The position numbers and the translations under genes were made by a program. From JACRLV01 sp045863555 (GTDB lineage Bacteria; Planctomycetota; Phycisphaerae; UBA1845; Fen-1342): a stretch of 64,000 nucleotides of DNA. This document shows positions 51,593 through 60,465 of this stretch, piece by piece; the stretch's first letter is position 1; every line of letters starts with the position of its first letter. Location: assembly GCA_045863555.1 (NCBI GenBank), contig BTUU01000020.1, positions 37,611 through 101,610 of the forward strand, given 5' to 3'. The notes under the pieces were generated by a model. That model searched no databases. It was not told where the DNA came from and worked only from the letters and a program-made list of their open reading frames with translations.

Positions 51593-52828
51593 ATGAGCAC
51601 GTCGAAGGAGAGCCGGTCTCGTCGCGGCCTGGCACGCCAGGCAATTTTCGCGTCAGCGCTGCTGGCGCCGATCCTACTCGCGGTGGCCGTATCGCCGTCG
51701 CCGCGGGCGAAGGCCGCGGGCGGTGGCGGTGAGCAGATCACGACGCCGTATGTCGTGATCGGCTACAACGACCTCGGTATGCACTGCATGAACGGGGACT
51801 TCTCGGAGCTGGTCATCCTACCGCCGTACAACACGCTCCGCGCCCAGTTCATCCGCCGCGGGACCTCGCCGGATGTGGAGACCAGCACGGGGGATTTTGA
51901 AATGCGATACTGGTTCCCCGGCAACACGCATTCGGCGGATAAGACGAACTACTGGGCCTATCAGCCGCCGGAATTCGGTCCGCCCCGGCCGCCGAACGTC
52001 GGCCTGACGGGCAGTCGACTGGCCGGGACCATGACGCCCACGCCGGAGCGGGATTGGATCGTGACGGGAATCCCGATCGTCCCGACGGACGACTCGGGCC
52101 GGGAGAATCCCTATCCGCTGGTGACGATCGAAGTTCGCCGCCGGGACACGAACACCGTTGTCGCGCGGACGCAGGCGGTCGTGCCCGTCTCGACCGAGAT
52201 CAGCTGCAACCTCTGCCACCAGACGGCCGGCGTTTCGACCGAGAAGAACATTCTGCTGGCGCACGATCGGCTGCACGGGACCGATCTCGCCAACCAGACG
52301 CCCGTGCTCTGCGCGGGCTGCCACGGCTCCGCAGCCCTCGGATTGCCGAGTCAGCCGGGTCTGGACCAGGTCTCCACGGCGATGCACGGATCGCATTCCG
52401 GGCGCATGGATCAGATCGATCTGGTCGAAAAGTGCTACGCGTGCCATCCCGGCGTCCGGACGAACTGCCAGCGCGACGTTCACGCGGCGCGCGGAATCAC
52501 GTGTACGGAGTGTCACGGCGGAATGGACGCGGTGGGCAGCCCCGCGCGGCGGCCGTGGATCGACGAACCGCGCTGCAGCGACTGTCACTCGCGGCCCGGC
52601 TTCCAGTTCGAGGAGCCAGGAAAGCTCTATCGAGACTCCGTCGGTCACGGCGGGGTGCACTGCTCCGCGTGCCACGGGAGCCCGCACGCGATGGGCCCGG
52701 CGATCACGGAGACGGACAACGTCCAGGCCAATCTGCTGCAGGGCCATGCGGGCGTTATCAACGACTGTACGGTCTGTCACGGCGCCAGCGGCCCGCCGGA
52801 TGAGTTCTTCCACTCGCGCGACGACTAA
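51593..52828 (+). CDS. Exported multihaem cytochrome c (seven CXXCH motifs)
   Basis: A 411-residue protein. The signal peptide region is positively charged (SRSRRGLARQ) and followed by a hydrophobic core ending in AKA. The N-terminal 180 residues are a non-haem domain beginning TTPYVVIGYNDLGMHCMNGD. The rest carries seven haem sites: CNLCH, CAGCH, CYACH, CTECH, CSDCH, CSACH and CTVCH. Such proteins move electrons in the periplasm or at the cell surface. ATG 51593 has AAGGAAG at good distance. Unlike its neighbours in the array it has no dockerin-like tail. The redox partner is unknown. Confidence 0.93.
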   Translation: MSTSKESRSRRGLARQAIFASALLAPILLAVAVSPSPRAKAAGGGGEQITTPYVVIGYNDLGMHCMNGDFSELVILPPYNTLRAQFIRRGTSPDVETSTGDFEMRYWFPGNTHSADKTNYWAYQPPEFGPPRPPNVGLTGSRLAGTMTPTPERDWIVTGIPIVPTDDSGRENPYPLVTIEVRRRDTNTVVARTQAVVPVSTEISCNLCHQTAGVSTEKNILLAHDRLHGTDLANQTPVLCAGCHGSAALGLPSQPGLDQVSTAMHGSHSGRMDQIDLVEKCYACHPGVRTNCQRDVHAARGITCTECHGGMDAVGSPARRPWIDEPRCSDCHSRPGFQFEEPGKLYRDSVGHGGVHCSACHGSPHAMGPAITETDNVQANLLQGHAGVINDCTVCHGASGPPDEFFHSRDD

Positions 52829-52895
52829 CGCCGGGAGTCCTATCAGCGGCTGATTTGAGATCAATATCTGGACCCGTTCCAGTGGAGAAACTGAG

Positions 52896-54089
52896 ATGAA
52901 TCGACTCGCGAAGACGCTCGGGCCCGCCGGTTGGATCCCGGCTGCGGCCGCTCTCGTACTCGCCATGCACGCAAACGCCCAGCAGTACTCGCTCATCGAC
53001 CTGGGGACGATCGGCGGGCCGGTGAGCGGCGGGTACGGACTGAACGATTTCGGAACCGTCGTGGGGACATCCACGCGCGCGGACGCGGATCTCAACGCGT
53101 TCGTCTGGGATGAGGGCATTACGGCGATCGCGCCGCTCGCGGGCGATCGGCAGGCCCACGCGTTCGCCATCAACCCGGCCGGCGTGGTGGTGGGCACATC
53201 CTACGACCTGGGAGAGATGACGCCGCACGGGTTTTCGTGGGCCGGCGGCGCGACGACCGCTCTCGGCAATTTTGCGCCGCGCGGCGTCAGCGATGCCGGC
53301 GTGGTCGTCGGATACATGACCCTGCTCCAGGCGGATTACGGCTGGGTCGAGCATGCATGCCGGTGGAGCGGCGGAGTTCTGATCGATCTGGGGACACTCG
53401 GCGGCCACACGAGCCACGCGCTGGGGATTTCACCTGACGGCCGCATTGTCGGATCCGCCACGACGGTCAGCGATCGCGAGCCGCACGCAACGCTCTGGCA
53501 AGGGGGCGCTCCCATCGATCTGGGGACGCTCGGAGGCGCCGGTGCGCAGGCCTATGCGATGAACGCGGCCGGCGACGTGGTCGGCTGGTCGAACACAACC
53601 GCGGGTGTTCCGCACGCGTTTCTTTTCGCCACGGATTCATCCGGCGGCGTGATTTCGCGCACGGACCTCGGCTCGCTGCCCGGCGATTACAGCTATGCCT
53701 ACGCAGTAAACGCACGCCGGCAGGTCGTCGGCACGTCGGCGGCGCGAGCGTTCGTCTGGCAGGATGGCCTCATGACCGATCTGAACACTACGATCCCCGC
53801 GAACCTCGGCTGGCGGCTGGACGCGGCGTATGCGATCAACAATGCCGGACGCATCGTCGGCGTGGGGCGCTACCGGGGGTTCCCGCGCGCGTTTCTGCTG
53901 GTTCCGCGCGATTGCCCGGACCTGGACGGAAGCGGCGACGTGGGACTTTCCGACCTGGCGCTGCTGCTGTCGCACTTTGGAACGCCGGCTGGCGCGACGT
54001 TTGCTGATGGTGATCTGGACGGGGACGGGGACGTGGATCTTCCCGATCTGGCCGGACTGCTATCGGCGTTCGGGGCGGACTGCGGCTGA
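52896..54089 (+). CDS. Secreted HAF-repeat protein with dockerin-like tail
   Basis: A 397-residue exported protein with repeated units of the HAF type: SLIDLGTIGG, DLGTLGGHTSHALGIS and DLGTLGGAGAQAYAMN, each followed by a VVG or IVG turn (beta-propeller-like repeats). The N-terminal region is hydrophobic (IPAAAALVLAMHANA). The C-terminus is the dockerin-like double EF-hand, CPDLDGSGDVGLSDL...DGDGDVDLPDL, ending FGADCG. GAGAAACTGAG precedes ATG 52896. HAF-repeat proteins are extracellular but without defined activity. Confidence 0.9.
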   Translation: MNRLAKTLGPAGWIPAAAALVLAMHANAQQYSLIDLGTIGGPVSGGYGLNDFGTVVGTSTRADADLNAFVWDEGITAIAPLAGDRQAHAFAINPAGVVVGTSYDLGEMTPHGFSWAGGATTALGNFAPRGVSDAGVVVGYMTLLQADYGWVEHACRWSGGVLIDLGTLGGHTSHALGISPDGRIVGSATTVSDREPHATLWQGGAPIDLGTLGGAGAQAYAMNAAGDVVGWSNTTAGVPHAFLFATDSSGGVISRTDLGSLPGDYSYAYAVNARRQVVGTSAARAFVWQDGLMTDLNTTIPANLGWRLDAAYAINNAGRIVGVGRYRGFPRAFLLVPRDCPDLDGSGDVGLSDLALLLSHFGTPAGATFADGDLDGDGDVDLPDLAGLLSAFGADCG

Positions 54090-54190
54090 AGATCGGCGAT
54101 GAAACGGGCCGCCCGCGCGGTGGGGACTGCGCGGGCCATAGGGAGGCGATGAGCGCCGGCAAGCGAGTCGGCGCTGGAAGGATGCACCCG

Positions 54191-55906
54191 ATGCAAACGC
54201 TGACGCGTCTGCTGCTTCTGCTCTCCATTTCCATCGAGACCGTGGCATCGGTCGTCTACGAGCAGCCACCGATGACGACCGGCGCGCTCATCCAGTCCTC
54301 CTGGTGGGCGCCGGACGACAGCGACTGGGACATCTATTCCTGGGACAGCTTCACGCTCGGCGCCAGCCACGCGATCACGGAGGTGCACTGGCGCGGCGGG
54401 TACATCTACGGGGGCGCTTACAGCGGGACGGTCGTGGATTTCACGGTCGCGATTTACCCGTCGATCGCCGCGAATTCGCAGCCGGACGTCGTCGGCGGGC
54501 CGCTCGTCGAATACACCACCGGCGGTAATGCGGGGCAGACCTTCGCCGGGAATTTCGGCGGCCGGGCCATGTACGACTACCACTTCACGCTTCCGTCGCC
54601 GTTCCAGGCTGCGGCGGGAACGCGATACTGGGTCTACATCCTCGCGTGGCAGAACGGGATTCCCGAATGGGGGCTCTGCACGGCCACGGGCGGTAACGGG
54701 AGTTACTTCCGCTATGTGCGCGGGCTGCATATGTATCAGTCGGCCCCGGGCGACGCGGCGTTCCGCCTGATCTCATCCGATGCGTCCACGTACACGATCA
54801 ACGCGTCGGCCTCGCCGGCCGGCGCCGGCAACGTACAGGGGGCGGGGCAATACCCGGCGGGGTCCAGCGCGTCGCTGCTGGCGAACGCGAACAGCGGATG
54901 GGGCTTCTCACGCTGGACCGAGGACGGCTCGACCGTCAGCACGAATAATCCGTACGTTTTCACGGTGAACGCCGATCGGACGCTGGTGGCGAACTTCGTA
55001 CCGGCGTACACGATCACCACGGCGGCGAGTCCGACGTATGGAGGCGTCACGGGCGGGGGCGGGACGTTCAACAGCGGGCAGACGGTTACGGTGACAGCCA
55101 CGCCAAACGCGAACTACACGTTCACAAGCTGGACGGAATTCGGCGCGGTCGTCAGCGTATCCCCGAATTACTCGTTCGCCGCGAGCGCGAACCGCGCCCT
55201 GACGGCGAATTTCACGCTCGACGCACAGGCTCGCGTCTTTGATTTCGACAACGCGCCTGTGCATACGTCGCTGCCGATCAATCTCACGGCCGGCGGGTTG
55301 TCCGCGCACTTCACGGCGACCGGCGGCGGATACTCGATCCAGCCGGCAAACACGCTCGGCTTCACGCCCGCCGGATTTTCGGGACTGTGCGTGTACCCGA
55401 ACTCCGTCTTCGCGGCGGACCTGATTGTTGACTTCTCAGCGGCGCTGACGAGCTTCTCGATCATGTACTGCCCGCAGGAGCTGGGCTGCGATGACTCGGC
55501 GACGATGCGCGCGACCGGCTTCATGAACGGCGTGCAGGTCGCGACGAACACCGCGACTGTTCCCGTACCGGGGACCTGGCCCACGGGCACGCTCAGCCTC
55601 GATTCGGCAACGCCGTTCGACCGCGTCGTCGTGCATTACGACGCACGACCGCCAACCTGCCAGGACTGGGGCCCGATCTTTCTGGCCGACAACATGATCG
55701 TCGCGCTCGCGGCGACGCCGCCGCGGTGCCCCGGCGACCTGAACGGGGATCGAGCCGTCGACCTCGAGGATCTCGCGACGCTGCTCTCGCACTTCGGAGT
55801 GCCGGGCGGTGCGACGGCGGCCGACGGGGATCTGGATGGGGATACCGACGTCGATCTCTCCGACCTGGCGGCGCTGCTGGCGGCATACGGCGTGGGTTGT
55901 CCGTAA
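54191..55906 (+). CDS. Secreted protein with InlB-type B repeats and dockerin-like tail
   Basis: About 571 residues. After a signal peptide (MQTLTRLLLLLSISIETVAS) is a domain of about 190 residues with many Trp and Tyr. Two divergent InlB B-repeat-like units follow (about 205-350), each ending in ANF: YTINASASPAGAGNV...TLVANF and YTITTAASPTYGGVT...ALTANF. A domain of about 150 residues comes next. The tail is CPGDLNGDRAVDLEDL and DGDTDVDLSDL, ending YGVGCP. ATG 54191 lies 9 bases after GGAAGG; ATG 54182 overlaps that site. Probably a surface or matrix protein. Confidence 0.87.
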   Translation: MQTLTRLLLLLSISIETVASVVYEQPPMTTGALIQSSWWAPDDSDWDIYSWDSFTLGASHAITEVHWRGGYIYGGAYSGTVVDFTVAIYPSIAANSQPDVVGGPLVEYTTGGNAGQTFAGNFGGRAMYDYHFTLPSPFQAAAGTRYWVYILAWQNGIPEWGLCTATGGNGSYFRYVRGLHMYQSAPGDAAFRLISSDASTYTINASASPAGAGNVQGAGQYPAGSSASLLANANSGWGFSRWTEDGSTVSTNNPYVFTVNADRTLVANFVPAYTITTAASPTYGGVTGGGGTFNSGQTVTVTATPNANYTFTSWTEFGAVVSVSPNYSFAASANRALTANFTLDAQARVFDFDNAPVHTSLPINLTAGGLSAHFTATGGGYSIQPANTLGFTPAGFSGLCVYPNSVFAADLIVDFSAALTSFSIMYCPQELGCDDSATMRATGFMNGVQVATNTATVPVPGTWPTGTLSLDSATPFDRVVVHYDARPPTCQDWGPIFLADNMIVALAATPPRCPGDLNGDRAVDLEDLATLLSHFGVPGGATAADGDLDGDTDVDLSDLAALLAAYGVGCP

Positions 55907-55917
55907 GCGGCGTGCGC

Positions 55918-55946
55918 AAAACCCCGCAATCACGGCCGGGTTTTTT
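55918..55946 (+). terminator. Probable Rho-independent terminator
   Basis: AAAACCC pairs with GGGTTTT around a GC-containing loop and is followed directly by a T-run (55918-55946), 11 bases after the stop of the preceding gene. This should end transcription of the 54191 gene. The remaining 290 bases to the next start hold no gene. Confidence 0.6.
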
Positions 55947-56232
55947 GGCGCATCGGTCCGATTCACTCCGCATTCGAGATAAGCGAGTGCGGATCGAGGC
56001 CGGGCTGCGCGAAACCGCACTGCGCGATTCCACACGGATCACCCGCAAAACTGCAAAAGTTGCAAGTCGATGCGAACCCACCGCAATGTCGTATTTTCTG
56101 TGAGCGCGACGGCTCCAAGATTGCGATCCGCGGCATCCGGTCGCGGCCGGCAGCCCGCGGAAGTCACTCGAATCGGTGGTCGCGCGACCGCCGTCGAACG
56201 CGGCATGAATGCAATCAACAAAGGAGCATGAC
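55947..56232. other. Intergenic, probable promoter region of the next gene
   Basis: This stretch has locally A-rich DNA near 56040-56100 (CCGCAAAACTGCAAAAGTTG), unusual in this GC-rich sequence, and may hold the promoter of the gene starting at 56233. No -35/-10 pair could be assigned confidently. Confidence 0.3.
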
Positions 56233-57495
56233 TTGAACACGCGCAGGTGGATTCGCTGGCTCAGCGCGGCGGCGATCGGATTTCTCGGCGGCGTCAGCGC
56301 GGTACAGGCCGACGTGATCATCATCGGCGGGCTCGGGAACTTCGACACGCCGAACAACACGGGCGATGACTGCAACGAGTTCGACATCGAACTGGAAGGT
56401 CCGCACTGCGACGACGTCTATCACACGTATCGGAATTACAACTACGGGTCGCCGACGATCGAACCGCTGCCTGGGAATGTGGGCATTCGCGTCGTCTATC
56501 GGAACCCCCAGCACGCGACACATGCCGGCGCGATCGAGCATTTCGGCGTGTCGCTCCGCGGCGGCGTGCAGATCACCGCGCGGCGCTTTCAGTGGATTCC
56601 GGGGACCGTCGGCGTACCCAATCCTCCTCCGCCGCCCCCACCTCCCCCGCCGCTTCCGCTGCCGGTGATCACGTCGGAAGTCCTCTTCACGCCGACGGGC
56701 ATCGTGCTCCGCGAGACCGTCGAGAATGTCGACGAGTTCGGGCGCTCCATCTGGATCCGCCGCAGCGAGACGACTGTCGACCGCGAAGTCGCGCTGGAGG
56801 AGTTGATGCCGGACGATCCGCTCATCGGCGGCACGACGCCCGTGGACATCGAGTTCGAACGGCTGCACCCCGGCGAACTCATGATTGAAGACGAGGACGC
56901 CGACTCGCTCGCCGAGTTGAGCAGCCACGTGATGGTGTACGAAGTGTTCTCCGACGCCGCCGGCGCACCGGGACAGTTGATCAACACGATGCTCATGGCG
57001 TCCGTCACGCAGACGACGGCTTGCCCCGAGCCCTACATGCCCTATTTCACCGCGCACCCGGTCGATGCCTGGGCGCCGCCGGGCGACGGGCTGGTGACGT
57101 TCACGGCCGCGGCCGCCGGGCCGGACCCGGAGGCCTACGGCACTCTCGAATATCAGTGGCGTCATGAAGGCGTGGACATGGTCGGGGAGGACCGCGAGTT
57201 CGTCGAGATCGACACTGTGAACGCGGAAACGGCCGGGGCGTATACGTGCGTCGTCCGCAACGGCTGCGGCATGGTGGTCGGCAACACGGCGTACCTGCGA
57301 ATCGGTCAGCCGCCGTGCACGGGCGACATCAACGGCGACGGGGAAGTTGATCTGCGCGACCTTGCGACGCTGCTGTCGAATTTCGGCACGCCGTACGGCG
57401 CGACGCCGGTCGACGGCGATACGGACGATGACCACGACGTCGACCTGAGCGACCTGGCGACGCTGCTTTCGAATTTCGGATCGAACTGCCCGTAG
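56233..57495 (+). CDS. Secreted Ig-domain protein with polyproline linker and dockerin-like tail
   Basis: A 420-residue protein. The proposed start is TTG 56233, because AAAGGAG lies 6 bases before it and the next residues make a good signal peptide (RRWIRWLSAAAIGFLGG). An in-frame ATG at 56209 precedes that ribosome site. A run of about ten prolines follows the first domain (near residue 138). An Ig-like segment near 285-365 has EYQWRHEGVDM and GAYTCVVRNGCG. The tail is CTGDINGDGEVDLRDL and DDDHDVDLSDL, ending FGSNCP. No catalytic motif was seen. Confidence 0.87.
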   Translation: MNTRRWIRWLSAAAIGFLGGVSAVQADVIIIGGLGNFDTPNNTGDDCNEFDIELEGPHCDDVYHTYRNYNYGSPTIEPLPGNVGIRVVYRNPQHATHAGAIEHFGVSLRGGVQITARRFQWIPGTVGVPNPPPPPPPPPPLPLPVITSEVLFTPTGIVLRETVENVDEFGRSIWIRRSETTVDREVALEELMPDDPLIGGTTPVDIEFERLHPGELMIEDEDADSLAELSSHVMVYEVFSDAAGAPGQLINTMLMASVTQTTACPEPYMPYFTAHPVDAWAPPGDGLVTFTAAAAGPDPEAYGTLEYQWRHEGVDMVGEDREFVEIDTVNAETAGAYTCVVRNGCGMVVGNTAYLRIGQPPCTGDINGDGEVDLRDLATLLSNFGTPYGATPVDGDTDDDHDVDLSDLATLLSNFGSNCP

Positions 57496-57511
57496 AGCAG
57501 GTTCGAGCGGG

Positions 57512-57562
57512 GCCGGGTGCATCGCGGTTGCGGCGAGTCGCCGCGGCGTTGATGCACCCGGC
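57512..57562 (+). other. Strong nested hairpin between two secreted-protein genes
   Basis: GCCGGGTGCATC at 57512-57523 pairs perfectly with GATGCACCCGGC at 57551-57562, and the loop contains a second perfect hairpin GCGGCGA/TCGCCGC. There is no T-run afterwards. It could end transcription weakly, protect the end of the upstream message or control the gene starting at 57623. Confidence 0.55.
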
Positions 57563-57622
57563 GCCGGCGTCATCCGCAGCCCGTGAGTGAAGTTGAATTG
57601 CAGCACGAAAAAGGAAGTACCC

Positions 57623-59536
57623 ATGCGAATGCGAATGCGAATGCTCCTGATCGGACTCACCGCCGCGACCTGTCCGGCTCTTTCTCAGACCATCGTCGAC
57701 GATGCGGGGACCTCGCGCTTCGGCAAAGTCGGTTACTGGAGTTCCGTCGTCGCACGCGGCGGCGACGTGGCGATCAGCTATTACTGCGAAGATGACATGC
57801 AGAACGATCCGCCGACGCAGTTCACGCTGCGCTTCGCGTGGGTCAGCGGCGGCGCCTGGCAGTGGACGACCGTCGACTACTGGGCCGGCAGCGACACGTC
57901 GATGGCCCGCGGGACTGACGGCCAGTATCAGATCGTCTACGCATCCTGGACGGGCATGGGCTGGGCGACCGGTTCCGCCAATACGTGGAATGTCTCGGCG
58001 GTGGATATTCCCGCCGCCATGGCGCCGTCGAACATCTCCATGGTGCTCGATTCCGCCAATCGGCCGCACGTCGCGTACATGAATTTCGCGAACGGCGGCG
58101 ATCGTTCGCTGCGGTATACGTACTTCGACGGTACGCAGTGGGTGCCGGGCGGCGCGAACAGCGGGATCGTCGGCACGGGCCTGTGGACGCCGACGATCGG
58201 CTTCTCGAATACGCACCTGAAGCTCGATGCGGCGGGGACGCCGCACATTGCGTTCGCGCAGCCGTCGGATGCGATCAACGCCTACGGCCCGATCCAGTAC
58301 GCGACGCTGGTCGGCGGATCCAACGGGACCTGGCAGACCGAAGCGCTCGGCGTCTCGGGCGTGGACCCGTCGCTGGCGATCGGCACCGACGGCGTCCCGC
58401 GGATTGCGTTCAACGGGGACGCAGGACTGACCTATGCGTACCGAAGCGGCGGCGCCTGGCAGTACGAGACGGTCGCACCGGGCGAATGGGGCAGCTCGGT
58501 GTCGATGGCGCTGAGCGATACCGACGTTCCCGTGCTCTCGTTCGGCCTGGGGGCAAATGAAGACATGTACCTCGCGCGCCGCGAGCCCGGCGGCTGGGTC
58601 ATGACGCGCATCGACGGCGACGGGACCTCGGATCCGCACGTCATCCTCGGCCGATACGGAACGAGCGTGGCGGTCGATGAGACGGGGCAGACGCACGCGT
58701 CCTATCTCGCTATCGATATCTACGGCTTGACACACCGCTGCGACCTCAAGTACTTCGGTCCCGGCGGCGGGCCGCCCCCGTGCGTGCGCATCACGCAGTC
58801 TCCTGCGCCGGCACAACCCTGTCCGGCCGGTTCGGCCAGTTTCAGCGTCGCGGCGAGCGGGACCGGCATACTCGGGTATCAGTGGCGGTTCAACGGCCAG
58901 GCGCTTGTGGACGGCGTGACGCCCGGCGGGTCGATCATCTCCGGTGCGACGAGCGCCGCACTCTGGATCGACGGCGTCACGGATTCCGATCAGGGTAGCT
59001 ACGACTGCGTGGTCACGGCCGATTGTGGAAGCGCCACCAGCGCGGCGGCCGCGCTGACGATCGCCCAGCCGGCCGCGATCTTCACCGGACCGGCGCCCGC
59101 GAGCGCCTGTATCGGTGCATCCGCGAGTTTCTCGGTCACGGCGACCGGTACTTCACCGGCGTTCACGTGGTATCACGGAAGCGCACCGCTGAGCGACGGC
59201 CCCACTGGAAACGGATCGGTCATCTCGGGGGCGTCCGGGCCGACGCTGGTCATTTCCGGCGTGACCGCAGCCGACGGGGGCGAATACTCGTGCGCGGTCA
59301 TCAACGCCTGCGGCGGCGATGTGAGCCCGGCGGCGACGTTGACCGTTTCGACCTGCGGCGGGTGTGTCGGGGACGTCGACGAGGACCTCGACGTGGACCT
59401 CGCCGATCTTGCACAGCTTCTGGCGCACTTCGGCGATGATGGCGCCTCGCATGATGACGGCGACCTGGATGGCGACGGCGACGTGGATCTCTCCGATCTG
59501 GCCGCACTGCTCTCGAACTTCGGGACTGAGTGCTGA
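57623..59536 (+). CDS. Secreted protein with two Ig-like domains and dockerin-like tail
   Basis: A 637-residue protein. ATG 57623, with AAAAAGGAAG upstream, begins the tandem MRMRMRML (a threefold ATGCGA repeat in DNA) and a signal peptide. The first 370 residues form a propeller-like domain with repeats such as LRYTYFDGTQWVPGG and TYAYRSGGAWQYETVA. Two Ig-like repeats follow (GYQWRFNGQALVDG and FTWYHGSAPLSDG, each with a YxC strand: GSYDCVV, GEYSCAV). The tail is CVGDVDEDLDVDLADL and DGDGDVDLSDL, ending FGTEC. It is the last gene of the array and is followed by a strong terminator. Confidence 0.88.
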   Translation: MRMRMRMLLIGLTAATCPALSQTIVDDAGTSRFGKVGYWSSVVARGGDVAISYYCEDDMQNDPPTQFTLRFAWVSGGAWQWTTVDYWAGSDTSMARGTDGQYQIVYASWTGMGWATGSANTWNVSAVDIPAAMAPSNISMVLDSANRPHVAYMNFANGGDRSLRYTYFDGTQWVPGGANSGIVGTGLWTPTIGFSNTHLKLDAAGTPHIAFAQPSDAINAYGPIQYATLVGGSNGTWQTEALGVSGVDPSLAIGTDGVPRIAFNGDAGLTYAYRSGGAWQYETVAPGEWGSSVSMALSDTDVPVLSFGLGANEDMYLARREPGGWVMTRIDGDGTSDPHVILGRYGTSVAVDETGQTHASYLAIDIYGLTHRCDLKYFGPGGGPPPCVRITQSPAPAQPCPAGSASFSVAASGTGILGYQWRFNGQALVDGVTPGGSIISGATSAALWIDGVTDSDQGSYDCVVTADCGSATSAAAALTIAQPAAIFTGPAPASACIGASASFSVTATGTSPAFTWYHGSAPLSDGPTGNGSVISGASGPTLVISGVTAADGGEYSCAVINACGGDVSPAATLTVSTCGGCVGDVDEDLDVDLADLAQLLAHFGDDGASHDDGDLDGDGDVDLSDLAALLSNFGTEC

Positions 59537-59631
59537 TCGGCCGCGGGTCATTCCGGACACCGAAGGGCTGCCCGGTTGATGACCCACTCGTCGCTTCGGC
59601 GTGGATCGCGTCGCCAGGCCGTGAACTACCC

Positions 59632-59673
59632 GGGAGGGCGGGCCGTAAGCGGCCCGCCCTCCGGATCCTTTTT
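59632..59673 (+). terminator. Strong Rho-independent terminator
   Basis: A perfect 13-base-pair stem, GGAGGGCGGGCCG (59633-59645) with CGGCCCGCCCTCC (59650-59662), has a four-base loop, followed by a five-base T-run (59669-59673). It ends the plus-strand array of secreted proteins. It works for the plus strand only; no T-run lies on the other side. Confidence 0.9.
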
Positions 59674-59916
59674 GTCGGGCTCGTTTTCTTCGGTACCGTA
59701 CCGCTGCGCTCCGCCGACCATTGATTCACAGTCGCTGTGAACCCCTGAACCGTTCAAGCAGAGGGGCCCCAGCCCCGATCGAAACGTGGAGCGCGCGACG
59801 GTTTGGGCCGGCTGAACGGGTGTGACGGAAGCGGCGGGAACTCGCGGGATGGTCGAACAGACCCGGTGCCAGCCAAGCACCGGGCCGGGTCGAGCAGCGC
59901 ACTGCCTAGCGGCGTC
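59674..59916. other. Convergent intergenic region with hairpins
   Basis: No gene is apparent. A perfect inverted repeat TTCACAG-tcg-CTGTGAA lies at 59725-59741, and a GC-rich imperfect hairpin (CCCCTGAA / AGAGGGG) follows it. These may act as the terminator for the convergent minus-strand genes. Confidence 0.4.
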
Positions 59917-60351
59917 TCAATCGCAATTGAGTCCGAAGTTTCCGAGAAGTGAGGTCAGATCACTGAGATCCACATCGCCGTCGGCGTCGATATCGCCATC
60001 GGCCAGCGTGGCGCCGGAGGGTGTCCCGAAGTGGCCGAGGAGGACTGACAGGTCAGACAGATCAACCCGGCGGTCACCGTTGGTATCGCCGGGACACGGA
60101 AGCGGCGTGGAAGCAGACGCACCAGCCCAAAACCCGCCGACTAGCTCGTAGCTTCCGCCGCTCATACTCCCGGCGTCGAATTGGCCGATCGTTCCTTCGA
60201 GAACAAACGCGCCGCCCGTGCTTGAGCCGCCTCCGGAGTCGATCGAATACCAGGAGAGGCCGTAGTCCTGGGCAACTGCGGAACCGTGGGCGAGAAGCGT
60301 GATTGCGATCGCAACCACTGCCGTCGTGTTCAGTGACAGGGCTGATTTCAT
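59917..60351 (-). CDS. Small secreted protein with dockerin-like tail
   Basis: A 144-residue protein: a signal peptide (ALSLNTTAVVAIAITLLAHG), a short domain with WYSIDSGGGSSTGG, LEGTIGQFDAG and YELVGGFWAG, and the double EF-hand tail CPGDTNGDRRVDLSDL / DADGDVDLSDL ending FGLNCD. ATG 60351 is chosen because GAGGTG lies upstream; the frame is open 32 codons further. It is the smallest carrier of the tail here. It lies 114 bases after the PI-PLC-like gene. Confidence 0.88.
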   Translation of the reverse strand: MKSALSLNTTAVVAIAITLLAHGSAVAQDYGLSWYSIDSGGGSSTGGAFVLEGTIGQFDAGSMSGGSYELVGGFWAGASASTPLPCPGDTNGDRRVDLSDLSVLLGHFGTPSGATLADGDIDADGDVDLSDLTSLLGNFGLNCD

Positions 60352-60465
60352 TGACCGCACCTCGAAAAGCCATCTGGGGTTTGCAGGACAGATTTCAAAT
60401 AAGCGGGGTCTGGGCCTATGCATACCATTTACTGTATCATAGAACACTACAGTGCTTACCTATAA
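60352..60465 (-). promoter_or_regulatory. AT-rich gap, possible promoter for the small secreted protein
   Basis: Locally AT-rich DNA (near 60421-60468) stands out in this GC-rich window. On the minus strand TATGAT lies in a plausible -10 position with a weak -35-like hexamer about 18 bases upstream. The call rests on composition and one hexamer only. Confidence 0.3.
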
